Shown in pieces: positions 32,148 through 41,174 of a DNA stretch of 64,000 nucleotides (within the stretch, counting starts at the first letter, position 1; every line of letters begins with the position of its first letter). The notes below the pieces were generated by a model, which saw nothing but the letters and a program-made list of their open reading frames with translations, was not told where the DNA came from and did no database searches. This DNA is from Nocardioides sp. WS12 (lineage in GTDB: Bacteria; Actinomycetota; Actinomycetes; Propionibacteriales; Nocardioidaceae): assembly GCF_014108865.1 (NCBI RefSeq), contig NZ_CP053928.1, positions 3,906,001 through 3,970,000 of the forward strand, in the 5' to 3' direction. Made by a program: the position numbers and the translations under genes.

Positions 32148-33977
32148 CTACGAACCCGTGTAGAAACCGTCGATCAGGGCCTTGTTGTTGGCCTCGACGA
32201 CGTTGCGCTTCACCTTCAGCGACGGGGTGAGCTCACCGGACTCGATGGTGAGGTCGTGGTCGAGCAGACGCCACTTCTTCACGGTCTCCCAGCGGTTGAG
32301 CTGCGCGTTGAGGGCGTCGACGTACTCGCCCACCATGGCCAGGACGGCGTCGTCGCGCACCAGGTCGGTGTAGGACGTGCTCTCCTTGCCGTTCTCCGCG
32401 GCCCAGCCGGCGATGGAGTCAGGGTCGAGCGTGATCAGCGCGGAGACGAAGTTGCGCTCGGCGCCGAACACCATGAACTGGCTGACGTAGGGGCAGATCG
32501 CCTTGAACTTGGCCTCGATGGCCGGCGGAGCGATGTACTTGCCGCCGGAGGTCTTGAAGAGTTCCTTGATCCGGCCGGTGATCTTGAGGTAGCCCTCGCT
32601 GTCCAGCTCGCCCTTGTCGCCGGTGCGCAGCCAGCCGTCCTCGGTCAGCGCCTCGGCGGTCGCCTCGGGACGGTTGTGGTAGCCGGCCATGACGTGCGGA
32701 CCCTTGAGCTGCACCTCGCCGTCGGCAGCGATCCGCACCTCGGTGCCCGGGAAGGGCTGGCCGACGGAGCCGATCTTGTAGCCGTCGGGGTGGTTGACGG
32801 TGGCGCCCGCAGCGTTCTCGGTCATGCCGTAGCCCTCGAGGATGAGAATGCCCGCGGCGTGGAACCACTGCGCGATCTCGGCGTTGAGGGCGGCCGAGCC
32901 GGAGATGAAGAACTTGACCCGGCCGCCGAAGCGGTCGCGGACCTTGCTGAACACCAGCTTGTCGAAGAGGCCGTGCTGGAGCTTGAGCAGCAGCGGGACC
33001 GACTTGCCCTCACGCTTGAGGGCGTCGACCTTGGTGCCGACGGAGAAGGCCGTCTTGAAGATCTTTTCCTTCAGGCCGCCCTCGGCTGCCTGCATGGTGA
33101 CGATCCGGGCGTGCGCCTTCTCGAAGATGCGCGGCGCGGCGCCCATGAAGGTCGGCTTCACGATGCCCAGGTTGTCGACGATCTTGTCGACGCGGCCGTC
33201 GATGGCGGTGGCGAAGCCGCACGCCAGCTGGGTCGAGAGGAGCACCTTGCCGAAGGAGTGCGCCATGGGCAGCCACAGGAACTGCAGGTCGTCCTCGTTG
33301 AGGATGTTCTGGGCCTTGATGGCCTCACCCTCGAAGACCCAGGCCTTGTGCAGGGTGCGCACGCCCTTGGGCTTGCCGGTCGTGCCGGAGGTGTAGATCA
33401 GGGTCGCGAGGTCCTCGGGCTGGATGCTCTGTGCGACGGCGTCCACTGCGTCCGGGTTGGCCGCGAGGTGCGCGTCGCCCAGTTCGCCAAGTTGGTCGAG
33501 CGAGATCACCCAGTCGCCATCGGCGAGGGCGGGGTCGAAGGAGACGACCTTGCCCAGCTCGGGGAGCTCGTCGCGGTGCTCGCGGAGCTTGGCGAGCTGG
33601 GTCTCGTCCTCAGCGAAGAGGACGCGGCTGCCGGAGTCACTGACGATGTAGGCGGTGTCCTCACCGTTGGTCGAGGGATAGACCGTGGTGGTCGCGCCAC
33701 CGGCACACATCACGGCGAGATCCGCGAGGATCCACTCGTAGCGGGTCGACGAGGCGATCGCGACGCGCTGCTCCCGCTCGAGGCCTAGGGCCAGCAGACC
33801 GGCCGCAAGACGTCGTACGCGGTCACCGGCCTCGCCCCACGTCACCGATTCCCACGCGTCGCCCACCGGGAAGCGGAACGCTTCGCGCGAGCTGCTCGCC
33901 TTCACCCGGTCCAGGAACTGCACGGCGCAGTTCTGGGGAAGGTGCTCGAGGAAACTGGTGTCATGGTTGACGGGCAT
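32148..33977 (-). CDS. Long-chain fatty-acid-CoA ligase (AMP-binding)
   Basis: A 609-residue adenylate-forming enzyme of the FadD15-like, ~600-residue group. LIYTSGTTGKPKG is the A3/P-loop, EGYGMTENAAGATVN the A5 region, GWLRTGDKGELDSEGYLKITGRIKELFKTSGGKY the A7-A8 hinge. It activates long-chain fatty acids to acyl-CoA at the membrane. AGGAG lies upstream of the ATG. The 5' region contains TAAGTT/TACTAA-type promoter sequence about 40 nt upstream. Confidence 0.93.
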   Translation of the reverse strand: MPVNHDTSFLEHLPQNCAVQFLDRVKASSSREAFRFPVGDAWESVTWGEAGDRVRRLAAGLLALGLEREQRVAIASSTRYEWILADLAVMCAGGATTTVYPSTNGEDTAYIVSDSGSRVLFAEDETQLAKLREHRDELPELGKVVSFDPALADGDWVISLDQLGELGDAHLAANPDAVDAVAQSIQPEDLATLIYTSGTTGKPKGVRTLHKAWVFEGEAIKAQNILNEDDLQFLWLPMAHSFGKVLLSTQLACGFATAIDGRVDKIVDNLGIVKPTFMGAAPRIFEKAHARIVTMQAAEGGLKEKIFKTAFSVGTKVDALKREGKSVPLLLKLQHGLFDKLVFSKVRDRFGGRVKFFISGSAALNAEIAQWFHAAGILILEGYGMTENAAGATVNHPDGYKIGSVGQPFPGTEVRIAADGEVQLKGPHVMAGYHNRPEATAEALTEDGWLRTGDKGELDSEGYLKITGRIKELFKTSGGKYIAPPAIEAKFKAICPYVSQFMVFGAERNFVSALITLDPDSIAGWAAENGKESTSYTDLVRDDAVLAMVGEYVDALNAQLNRWETVKKWRLLDHDLTIESGELTPSLKVKRNVVEANNKALIDGFYTGS

Positions 33978-34030
33978 GTCGCTCCTGAAAAACTGTTCCG
34001 AGACCGGCGGTGACTGGTTAGTAACTTAGA

Positions 34031-34711
34031 TCACTCGGTAGCCGGTTGGTACCCGACCCCGGCGTCCCGGACGAACTGCTGGACCTTCTCGCGGACCTTC
34101 GGCGGCAAGACCTCGACCGCCGCGAGTTCAGGCAGGCGGGCCCGATCGGTGTTCAACGCAACGAACATGTCGCGCACCGTGACGCCGTGTCCGGGCCGGT
34201 GGACCACCTCGACCGGATCGCCGGGCGCGAGCGTTCCGGGCCGGAGCACGCGGAGATACGGGCCGGGCCGGGCCTCGGCGGTGAAGCGCTTCACCCACGC
34301 CTTCGGGTCGTAGCCGCTCTCCCCCATCCAGCCCTTGAAGTCGTTGCACGGCGTCCGCACGTGGGCGACCTCGAGCAGCGGTCCGTCGGGCCCTCCGACC
34401 TGGAGCCGCGTGCCGACCTCCATGTGCGTGAGGTCGAGCCCTTCGGTCGTGAGGTTCTCCCCGAACTGCCCGTTGCGGATGGTCTGGCCCAGCTCGGCCT
34501 CCCAGAAGTCGAGGTCCTCCCGGGCGTAGGCATAGACGGCCTGGTGCGGGCCGCCGTGGTGCTCGGTGTCGGAGACCTGGTCTCCCTCGATCCCGAGTTC
34601 GTGGACGACGACGGGCGCGTCCAGGTTGCGCTTGTCGATGGAAGTGCGGCCGATCCCGGCCCACTCCTTGTCCTGCGGACGACCGACGCTGACGGAAAGA
34701 ACACGTGGCAT
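34031..34711 (-). CDS. MOSC domain-containing protein (YiiM-like)
   Basis: A 226-residue single MOSC-domain protein of the YiiM group. It has LGIEGDQVSDTEHHGGPHQAVYAYAREDLDFWEAELG, then GQFGENLTTEGLDL, and the likely molybdenum-binding Cys in RTPCNDFKGWM. E. coli YiiM reduces N-hydroxylated nucleobases and drugs; this role is inferred for the homologue. CAAACT precedes the ATG by 6 nt (34718-34723), so it is leaderless. It lies 22 nt downstream of the kinase gene stop, but has its own promoter signal. Confidence 0.9.
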   Translation of the reverse strand: MPRVLSVSVGRPQDKEWAGIGRTSIDKRNLDAPVVVHELGIEGDQVSDTEHHGGPHQAVYAYAREDLDFWEAELGQTIRNGQFGENLTTEGLDLTHMEVGTRLQVGGPDGPLLEVAHVRTPCNDFKGWMGESGYDPKAWVKRFTAEARPGPYLRVLRPGTLAPGDPVEVVHRPGHGVTVRDMFVALNTDRARLPELAAVEVLPPKVREKVQQFVRDAGVGYQPATE

Positions 34712-34734
34712 GGATCCAGTTTGCCTGACCGCCC

Positions 34735-35598
34735 TCAGTCCTGGACGGCCTTCGCGATCGTGATGCAGGCAGTCACGTGCTCGCGTTCCTCCGCAGTCGG
34801 CCTGCGGCCGGCGTGTACGGCGTCCTCGTGGGCCCAGTGCGCGTTGATGACCGACCGGACGACGACCCAGTCGCGGGCGCGGGCCTCGTCGAACCCGGCC
34901 GTGTCGACCAGGGCGTGGAAGCGCCGACGGATGCCGTCGCGCACCGATCCGAAGGCACCGGGCAGCGCGTACTCCTCGAACCGGTTGCGCAGCATCGGCT
35001 CGAGTTCGTAGTGCGGGTCACCGTTGGTCGGCTTCGGGTCGATCGCAAGCCACGCCGGCTCCCCCGCCCGCTCGCCGCGGAGCACGTTCTCGTAGTGGAG
35101 ATCAGCGTGCAGCACCGCCGACGCCGGCTCGGCGCAGAGTTCGCGCGCCAGCGCGATCGTCTGGTCGACGAGGCGTCGCGGCACCGGCACCGTCGCCGCG
35201 TCCCGTTGGAGCGCGTCGACCCAGCGGGCGACGTACGACGCCTGATCGCGGAGCTGCGGCATCGGCGGCACGTGGAGACGGCCGTACAGGCCGGCAACGA
35301 TCACGCACGCCTCCTCGTCCCAGACGTCCGACAGGTCCTCGCGGTCCAGCCGCTCCAGCAGCAGGGCACGACGCGACGGGTCGGCACGCAGCAGGTGAAC
35401 CGTCCCGTCGCCCTGCCAGCGCCGCAGGGCAAGGTGCTCGTGCTCCGATTCGTCGTCAGGCAGCGCGATCTTGAGGGCGGCAGGTCGTCCTTCACGAGTG
35501 GTGACGGGCAGCACGATGGAGCAGGCCCCGTGCCACCTGTCGTCGCCCGCAACGAGTTCCCACTCGTCGAGCAGGCCCTCAGGGATCCGAACACTCAC
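34735..35598 (-). CDS. APH(6)/hydroxyurea-type phosphotransferase family protein
   Basis: A 287-residue antibiotic-kinase-fold protein of the streptomycin 6-kinase-like group (APH_6_hur). The catalytic loop LHADLHYENVLRG (HxDxxxxN) and the following LAIDPKPTNGDPHYELEPMLRNR (Asp for Mg) are intact. The ALKIALPDDESEHEHLALRRWQG block is the lysine/glutamate pair region. Members from soil actinobacteria may phosphorylate streptomycin or other small molecules; the substrate here is not known. The GTG at 35598 has GAGGA about 7 nt upstream. The open frame continues to 36360 only antisense to the transporter. Confidence 0.83.
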   Translation of the reverse strand: MSVRIPEGLLDEWELVAGDDRWHGACSIVLPVTTREGRPAALKIALPDDESEHEHLALRRWQGDGTVHLLRADPSRRALLLERLDREDLSDVWDEEACVIVAGLYGRLHVPPMPQLRDQASYVARWVDALQRDAATVPVPRRLVDQTIALARELCAEPASAVLHADLHYENVLRGERAGEPAWLAIDPKPTNGDPHYELEPMLRNRFEEYALPGAFGSVRDGIRRRFHALVDTAGFDEARARDWVVVRSVINAHWAHEDAVHAGRRPTAEEREHVTACITIAKAVQD

Positions 35599-35646
35599 CG
35601 GGACATCCTCGGCTACGGTGCTCTCACCCTTGAGGGAGGGACATCC

Positions 35647-36546
35647 ATGGACAGTGCACTCACCACCGTCGGCCTGCCGATCGCGCTCGCGATCATCATG
35701 TTCGGCCTCGGGCTCGGCCTGACCGTCGCCGACTTCCAGCGCATCGGGAAGAACCCGAAGGTCGTCGCCATCGCCTTGGTCTGCCAGATCGTGGTGCTGC
35801 CGGCGATCTGCTTCGGCCTGGTGAAGGCCTTCGACCTCGATCCGCTGCTGGCCATCGGCATGATCCTGCTCGCGGCCTCCCCGGGCGGGACGACGGCCAA
35901 CCTGTTCAGCCACCTGTTCCGAGGCGACGTCGCGCTCAACATCAGCCTCACCGCGATCAACTCGATCCTGGCGCTGCTCACGCTGCCGCTGATCACCAAC
36001 GCGGCCATCGACCACTTCGACCAGGGCGACTCCGTGTCCCTGCCCTTCGGAGAGGTGCTGCAGGTCTTCGCGATCGTGCTGATCCCGGTCGGGATCGGCA
36101 TGGCGGTCAAGGCCACGCGCCCCACCTTCGCGGACCGGATGGACCGACCTGTCCGGATCGGCTCGGCCGTCATCCTCGCCGTGCTGGTGCTGGGAATCCT
36201 GCTCGACCAGCGCGAGAATGTCGCCGACTACCTCGCCGAGGTCGGCATCGTTGCAGCGCTGTTCTGCGCGCTCAGCCTCGTCATCGGGTACGTCGTCCCG
36301 CGGGCGCTCGGCGTACGCGACGACCAGGCGATCGCGTCGTCCATGGAGATCGGGGTGCACAACGGCACGCTGGCGATCTTCGTGGCGGTCGAGATCCTCG
36401 ACAGCACCGAGATCTCGGTGCCGGCGGCGGTCTACTCGATCGTCATGTTCGTGCTCGCGACCGCGTGGGGACTGGTCCTGACCCGCTACCTCACTCGTCC
36501 AGCCACCGCTGCACCTGTGCCTCGTCGGGACGATCAGCGTCGGTGA
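35647..36546 (+). CDS. Bile acid:sodium symporter family (BASS) transporter
   Basis: A 299-residue membrane protein with about nine to ten hydrophobic segments. The motifs LLAASPGGTTANLFSHLFRGDVALNISLTAINS and SMEIGVHNGTLAIFVAVEI are the two conserved crossover regions of BASS/ASBT transporters. It probably takes up an organic anion with Na+; pantothenate, pyruvate or sterol-like substrates are known elsewhere. GGAGGG precedes the ATG. It is divergent from the kinase, and its 3' end overlaps the convergent GspS-like gene by 56 bp. Confidence 0.9.
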   Translation: MDSALTTVGLPIALAIIMFGLGLGLTVADFQRIGKNPKVVAIALVCQIVVLPAICFGLVKAFDLDPLLAIGMILLAASPGGTTANLFSHLFRGDVALNISLTAINSILALLTLPLITNAAIDHFDQGDSVSLPFGEVLQVFAIVLIPVGIGMAVKATRPTFADRMDRPVRIGSAVILAVLVLGILLDQRENVADYLAEVGIVAALFCALSLVIGYVVPRALGVRDDQAIASSMEIGVHNGTLAIFVAVEILDSTEISVPAAVYSIVMFVLATAWGLVLTRYLTRPATAAPVPRRDDQRR

Positions 36547-37717
36547 TCACGTGCGGGACAACCCGCGAGAAGTAGTCGGTGACCGGTCCGTCGGACTCGC
36601 GCACAATGCATCCCGCTGACACGCCACCCACGACCCAGGAACCGATCACGGCCCGGTTCCCGTCGAACGAGGGGACCGGGTTCCACTGCTGGTAGACGAG
36701 GGTCTGGCCGTCGTAGTGACCGGGCCGTCGGTCATCACCGTCGTGCGTGTGGATCCAGACGTTGTCGCCCTCGCGACCCTGCAACGGCTTGGCAACCCAT
36801 TCGGTCAGGTCCCCCGGGTGACCGAGGTACGCGGGCAACAGGTTCGGGTGGTCGGGGTAGAGCTCCCACAGCACGGGGAGGATCGCCTTGGTGGACAGCA
36901 TCAGCTTCCACACGGGCTCGACCCACCGGACCGGCTCGCGCTCGTGGCGTTCGAGCAGGTGCGGACCGAACTCCTCGGCCAACATGCTCTCCCAGGGGTA
37001 GAGCTTGTAGGCCGCACGGATCGGCAGGTCCTCGATGTCGACGAACCGCTGGGCCTCGGGTGCCTCGTCCCAGCCGACGTGCTCGATCACGTGGCCGTAG
37101 GTGCGCAGGCCCGCCATCGCTGCGGTGTCGCGCATGTAGGTCGTCGTCATCTCCTCCTCCCCGCTGGTGTCGGTCGCGGAGTGGAAGAAGTGCACAGCGT
37201 GGTCGGGAAACAGCCCTCGTGCGTCCTGTTCCTGCCACCAGCGGACCAACCGGTCGTGGACCGAGTTCCACTGGTCGCGGTCGGGGAACACCTCCTCGAG
37301 CCAGTTCCACTGCGCCACTGCCGTCTCGATGAGGCCTGTGGGCGTGTCGCCATTAATCTCGAGCATCTTCGCCGGCAGCTCGCCGTCGTACGACAGGTCG
37401 AAGCGGGCGTGCGCGGCCGGCTGCTCGGCGCGCAGCGACTCCCGGACCAGCTCCATGGTGCCGCTGGGCAGCATCAGCTCCTGATCAGTGAAGCGCTCAG
37501 CCATCACGGCTCCGGCGTGCAGGCACATCGCGTAGAGCTCGTCGGTGACGGCCTCGAGCCGTTCGATCTCGGCAGAGGTGAACTCGTACCAGGCAGACTC
37601 GTTCCAGTAGACGACCTCGCCGGAACCGTCCGCCAACGGCGTCATCGGAAAGACCAGGCCCTGCCCGATCACCGTGTCCTGCCACCCTTCACGCGGACTC
37701 GTGACGTGGCGCCACAT
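36491..37717 (-). CDS. Glutathionylspermidine synthase-like ATP-grasp protein (YgiC/YjfC-like)
   Basis: A 408-residue protein of the GspS preATP-grasp/ATP-grasp family. It has FDLSYDGELPAKMLEINGDTPTGLIETAVAQWNWLEE, EFGPHLLERHEREPVRWVEPVWKLMLSTKAILPVLWELYP, and KPLQGREGDNVWI near the ATP site. E. coli YgiC/YjfC are homologous to the synthetase domain of Gss but do not make glutathionylspermidine; they probably ligate another peptide-like substrate. The ATG at 37717 overlaps the stop of the DUF350 gene (TGATG). Convergent overlap with the transporter is 56 bp. Confidence 0.88.
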   Translation of the reverse strand: MWRHVTSPREGWQDTVIGQGLVFPMTPLADGSGEVVYWNESAWYEFTSAEIERLEAVTDELYAMCLHAGAVMAERFTDQELMLPSGTMELVRESLRAEQPAAHARFDLSYDGELPAKMLEINGDTPTGLIETAVAQWNWLEEVFPDRDQWNSVHDRLVRWWQEQDARGLFPDHAVHFFHSATDTSGEEEMTTTYMRDTAAMAGLRTYGHVIEHVGWDEAPEAQRFVDIEDLPIRAAYKLYPWESMLAEEFGPHLLERHEREPVRWVEPVWKLMLSTKAILPVLWELYPDHPNLLPAYLGHPGDLTEWVAKPLQGREGDNVWIHTHDGDDRRPGHYDGQTLVYQQWNPVPSFDGNRAVIGSWVVGGVSAGCIVRESDGPVTDYFSRVVPHVITDADRPDEAQVQRWLDE

Positions 37718-38139
37718 CAGGCGATGCTCGCGATGACGACCAGCGCGACCGCGACGACCACCCCCGCCGTGACCTTCGCCAAGGGTTGGGTCTCCCCCGC
37801 CACGCATATCTCCTCGCCCAGGCTGCCCGGCGTGACCAGGTCGACGAGGCGCCAGGCCGCGGTCTGCAGCAGGACCCCCAGCACGCTGAACGCCAAGGTC
37901 CACACCAGCGCGTCACCGAAACCGGACGAAGCGTTCGTCCAGATCGCAGTGAAGATGATCGCTCCCTGCGCCACCATCCACGTGGCCGCGACGAGCCCGG
38001 CGCTGTGGGACACCCGCAGGTGCTCTCCGAGACGGCCCGGGGTCAGCAGATCGAGCACGAACCAGCCGGCCGTCAGCACGATCGTGCCGAGAAGGCCGTA
38101 CGCCATGCCGTACCCGAGGGCGGGAAGGAGATCGTCCAT
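37717..38139 (-). CDS. DUF350 membrane protein (YjfL-like)
   Basis: A 140-residue protein with four predicted membrane segments arranged as two repeats: GLLGTIVLTAGWFVLDLLTPGRLGEHL and FSVLGVLLQTAAWRLVDLVTPGSLGEEI. This is the DUF350 hallmark. In E. coli, yjfL is adjacent to yjfM and yjfC, the same family combination as here. AAGGA precedes the ATG. It is the middle gene of the trio. Confidence 0.85.
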   Translation of the reverse strand: MDDLLPALGYGMAYGLLGTIVLTAGWFVLDLLTPGRLGEHLRVSHSAGLVAATWMVAQGAIIFTAIWTNASSGFGDALVWTLAFSVLGVLLQTAAWRLVDLVTPGSLGEEICVAGETQPLAKVTAGVVVAVALVVIASIA

Positions 38140-38178
38140 GGGAATCCTTGTCTCTTCGTTTGTCCGAAGCCGAGCCGT

Positions 38179-38556
38179 TCAGGATCCGGAGAAGTGGAAG
38201 CCGCCGAAACCGCCGCGCTTGATGGTGCCGCCATTGGCATCCACCCCACCACGTTCCACCGAGCCGCTCAGCGACGACGAGTCGTAGGTGCCGGCGCCGG
38301 GCCGATAGCTGTCGCCCACGCCGGGGGCGGTGCTCCCCGAGCGCAGGTAGTACCAGTAGTGACCGGTCGAATGGCCGTCGTAGTCATCGGCGGAGTCGTC
38401 GCACTGGGCGTCATCGACCCGCACCTGCTCCGTCGGGTCGACGCAGACAGCCCGGTTGTCGGGGTTGTCCTCGCAACTGACGAAGCTCGCTGCGACCAGG
38501 CCGGTCAGGCCGACCACGACGGCAGCACTGCGCCACCGGCGCGCCTCTTCGGTCAC
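38179..38556 (-). CDS. YgiB/YjfM-like lipoprotein (DUF1190-like)
   Basis: A 125-residue lipoprotein with a hydrophobic signal ending in FVSC and a small mature domain. CEDNP.NRAVCVDPTEQVRVDDAQCDD gives three or more cysteines, followed by HYWYYL. The Gly/Ser-rich tail has VERGGVDANGGTIKRGGFGGFHFSGS. This RGGFG-type tail and its position before DUF350 and GspS-like genes match YgiB/YjfM proteins (DUF1190). It begins with GTG only 5 nt after lepA, so lepA may be its promoter. A membrane-anchored partner for the ATP-grasp product is a plausible role. Confidence 0.7.
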   Translation of the reverse strand: MTEEARRWRSAAVVVGLTGLVAASFVSCEDNPDNRAVCVDPTEQVRVDDAQCDDSADDYDGHSTGHYWYYLRSGSTAPGVGDSYRPGAGTYDSSSLSGSVERGGVDANGGTIKRGGFGGFHFSGS

Positions 38557-38561
38557 TGTGC

Positions 38562-40436
38562 CTACTTCTTCGGCTTGTCCCCGGCAGGACCGGTGGTGGA
38601 CAGCGCAGCGACGAAGGCCTCCTGGGGCACCTCGACGCGGCCGACCATCTTCATCCGCTTCTTGCCTTCCTTCTGCTTCTCGAGCAGCTTGCGCTTACGG
38701 GTGATGTCACCGCCGTAGCACTTGGCAAGGACGTCCTTGCGGATCGCGCGGATGTTCTCGCGGGCGATCACGCGGGCACCGATCGCGGCCTGGATCGGCA
38801 CCTCGAACTGCTGGCGCGGGATGAGGTCCTTGAGCTTGCCGGCCATCATCACGCCGTACGCGTAGGCAGCGTCCTTGTGGATGATCGCGGAGAAGGCGTC
38901 GACGGGCTCGCCCTGCAGCAGGATGTCGACCTTCACCAGGTCGGCGGCCTGCTCGCCGGTGCGTTCGTAGTCGAGCGAGGCGTAGCCCTTGGTGCGGGAC
39001 TTGAGCTGGTCGAAGAAGTCGAAGACGATCTCGCCCATCGGCAGGACGTAGCGCATCTCGACGCGGTCCTCGGAGAGGTAGTCCATGCCCTGCAGCGTGC
39101 CGCGCTTGGTCTGGCACAGCTCCATGATCGTGCCGATGTAGTCGGACGGCGACAGGATCGTGGCCCGCACGACCGGCTCGCGCACCTCGGCGATCTTGCC
39201 GCCGTCGGGGTACTCGCTCGGGTTCGTGACCTCGATCTTCTTGCCGTCCTCCATCACGACCTCGTAGACCACGTTGGGCGCGGTCGAGATCAGGTCGAGG
39301 TTGGACTCGCGCTCGAGGCGGTCCCGGGTGATCTCCATGTGGAGCAGGCCGAGGAAGCCGACCCGGAAGCCGAAGCCGAGGGCGCCGGAGGTCTCGGGCT
39401 CGAAGGTCAGGGCAGCGTCGTTGAGCTGCAGCTTCTCCAGGGCGTCACGCAGGACCGGGTAGTCGTCGCCGTCGATCGGGTACAGACCGGCGTAGACCAT
39501 CGGGTTCGGGTGCTTGTAGCCACCGAGCGCCTCGGTCGCGCCGTGGTGCTGGGAGGTGACCGTGTCACCGACCCGCGACTGACGGACATCCTTCACACCG
39601 GTGATCAGGTAGCCGACCTCGCCGACCCCGATCTCGCCGGACTTCACGGGCTCGGGGCTGATCACGCCGACCTCGAGCATCTCGTGCACGGCACCGGTCG
39701 ACATCATCTTGATCCGGTCGCGGTGGCTGAGGCTGCCGTCGACGACCCGGACGTAGGTGACCACGCCGCGGTAGGTGTCGTAGACCGAGTCGAAGATCAG
39801 CGCGCGAGCCGGCTTGTCGGCGTCGCCGACGGGCGGCGGTGTCTGCTTGACGATCTCGTTGAGCAGCGTCTCGACGCCCACGCCGGTCTTGGCGCTGGTG
39901 AGCAGCACGTCAGACACGTCGCAGCCGACGAGTCCGGCCAGTTCGGCGGCGTACTTCTCGACGTTGGCGCTCGGCAGGTCGATCTTGTTGAGCACCGGGA
40001 TGATGTGGAGATCGGCGCCCATCGCGAGGTAGAGGTTCGCGAGGGTCTGCGCCTCGATGCCCTGCGCCGCGTCGACGAGGAGTACGGCGGCCTCGCACGC
40101 CTCGAGCGAACGGGACACCTCGTAGGTGAAGTCCACGTGGCCAGGGGTGTCGATCATGTTGAGGATGTAGGTGCCGGGCTCGGCGCCTTCCTCGTTGGCG
40201 TCCGGAACCGTCCACGGCATCCGCACGGCCTGGCTCTTGATCGTGATGCCGCGCTCGCGCTCGATGTCCATCCGGTCGAGGTACTGCGCCCGGGCAGCCC
40301 GCGCGTCGACGACTCCGGTGAGCCGGAGCATCTGGTCCGCGAGGGTCGACTTGCCGTGATCAATGTGCGCGATGATGCAGAAGTTGCGGATGATCGCGGG
40401 GTCGGTACGACCGGGCTTCGGAGTGGAGGCTGCCAT
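38562..40436 (-). CDS. lepA: Elongation factor 4 (LepA)
   Basis: A 624-residue ribosome-binding GTPase, the back-translocase/elongation factor 4. G1 is AHIDHGKST, G3 DTPGH, G4 NKID. The C-terminal LepA domain is complete, and the PGDKPKK tail is a short extension. The ATG at 40436 (MAASTPKPGRTDP) is chosen over an upstream codon at 40487; both are possible. The upstream neighbour is the ESX-like module, which ends 72 nt away with a hairpin between. Confidence 0.96.
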   Translation of the reverse strand: MAASTPKPGRTDPAIIRNFCIIAHIDHGKSTLADQMLRLTGVVDARAARAQYLDRMDIERERGITIKSQAVRMPWTVPDANEEGAEPGTYILNMIDTPGHVDFTYEVSRSLEACEAAVLLVDAAQGIEAQTLANLYLAMGADLHIIPVLNKIDLPSANVEKYAAELAGLVGCDVSDVLLTSAKTGVGVETLLNEIVKQTPPPVGDADKPARALIFDSVYDTYRGVVTYVRVVDGSLSHRDRIKMMSTGAVHEMLEVGVISPEPVKSGEIGVGEVGYLITGVKDVRQSRVGDTVTSQHHGATEALGGYKHPNPMVYAGLYPIDGDDYPVLRDALEKLQLNDAALTFEPETSGALGFGFRVGFLGLLHMEITRDRLERESNLDLISTAPNVVYEVVMEDGKKIEVTNPSEYPDGGKIAEVREPVVRATILSPSDYIGTIMELCQTKRGTLQGMDYLSEDRVEMRYVLPMGEIVFDFFDQLKSRTKGYASLDYERTGEQAADLVKVDILLQGEPVDAFSAIIHKDAAYAYGVMMAGKLKDLIPRQQFEVPIQAAIGARVIARENIRAIRKDVLAKCYGGDITRKRKLLEKQKEGKKRMKMVGRVEVPQEAFVAALSTTGPAGDKPKK

Positions 40437-40474
40437 GGTCCACCCATTGTCGCCGAGGCTGGCGGGTTCGCTAA

Positions 40475-40495
40475 TTCCACGCTGCATCCGTGGAA
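40475..40495. terminator. Inverted repeat downstream of ESX-like module
   Basis: TTCCACG and CGTGGAA (7 bp) flank a 7-nt loop between the module's last gene and the lepA start. It could be a minus-strand terminator, although no T-run follows. Confidence 0.4.
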
Positions 40496-40508
40496 CCCGG
40501 TTCGGGGC

Positions 40509-41174
40509 TCAGCGGGCCGAGGCCGCCTTGCGGGCGCGATGGATCTCCTCGACCAACTGCTCGGCCGGGACGGCGAACGCGGTGATCGGCACCACGATGT
40601 CGTCGGCGCTCGCGCGTAGGTCGATCCGGACCCCGGCAGGGTTGCGCTGCTGGATCGCGGCGCCACGGATGTCGCGGCAACGCACCGTGACATCGGCCCG
40701 GTAGCCGCGGTAGGTCAGCGTCTCGGGACCCAACTCGAGGGTCCAGCGGTGAAGTCGGCCGGTGACCAGACGGAGGACGTCGGGGAGCGAGGCGAGCGCC
40801 GCGACGATCGTCACGAGGGAGAACCCGGGTGACTCGAGGGCCGCGAAGTCCGTCAGCGCCAGGTAGGCCCACAGCGCGGCCGTCGCCAGGAGCATCAACC
40901 AGGCCACGAGCAGTCCCACCACGGTGAGCATCGGAGCACGGAAGATCCGGGTGCCGTCGACCGCCACCTCAGGCTCCCGACGTCGCCGCGGACGAACCAG
41001 CGCGGAGACGGCCGCGACGAGGAGGGCAGCGAAGGCGACCAACATGCTCGCGCCGGACCAGGCGAGCGCACCGTTGGCCACAAGGGTGATGACCAGACCG
41101 ACCAGCGTCGCCAGGAACAGCATTGTGACCACGATCGCCACCCACCATCGGGGAATCAGTCGCGCCTGGCTCAC
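40509..41174 (-). CDS. PH-domain-like membrane protein, last gene of ESX-like module
   Basis: A 221-residue protein with four hydrophobic segments in the first ~130 residues, arranged as two pairs. The C-terminal portion (LHRWTLELGPETLTYRGYRADVTVRCRDIRGAAIQQRNPAGVRIDLRASADDIVVPITAF) resembles bacterial PH-like domains. It starts with GTG, overlapping the stop of the WXG-like gene by 4 nt (GTGA). The function is unknown; as last gene of a four-gene unit it could anchor or detect the exported product. Confidence 0.7.
   Translation of the reverse strand: MSQARLIPRWWVAIVVTMLFLATLVGLVITLVANGALAWSGASMLVAFAALLVAAVSALVRPRRRREPEVAVDGTRIFRAPMLTVVGLLVAWLMLLATAALWAYLALTDFAALESPGFSLVTIVAALASLPDVLRLVTGRLHRWTLELGPETLTYRGYRADVTVRCRDIRGAAIQQRNPAGVRIDLRASADDIVVPITAFAVPAEQLVEEIHRARKAASAR

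Noticed and set aside
33980..34030. TTAGTAACTTA considered as an operator before the acyl-CoA ligase
   Set aside because: No match to a regulator motif I can name; it is more likely part of the promoter.
38877..40619. 580-residue plus-strand frame over lepA
   Set aside because: Low-complexity mirror of the lepA codons without any recognised domain.
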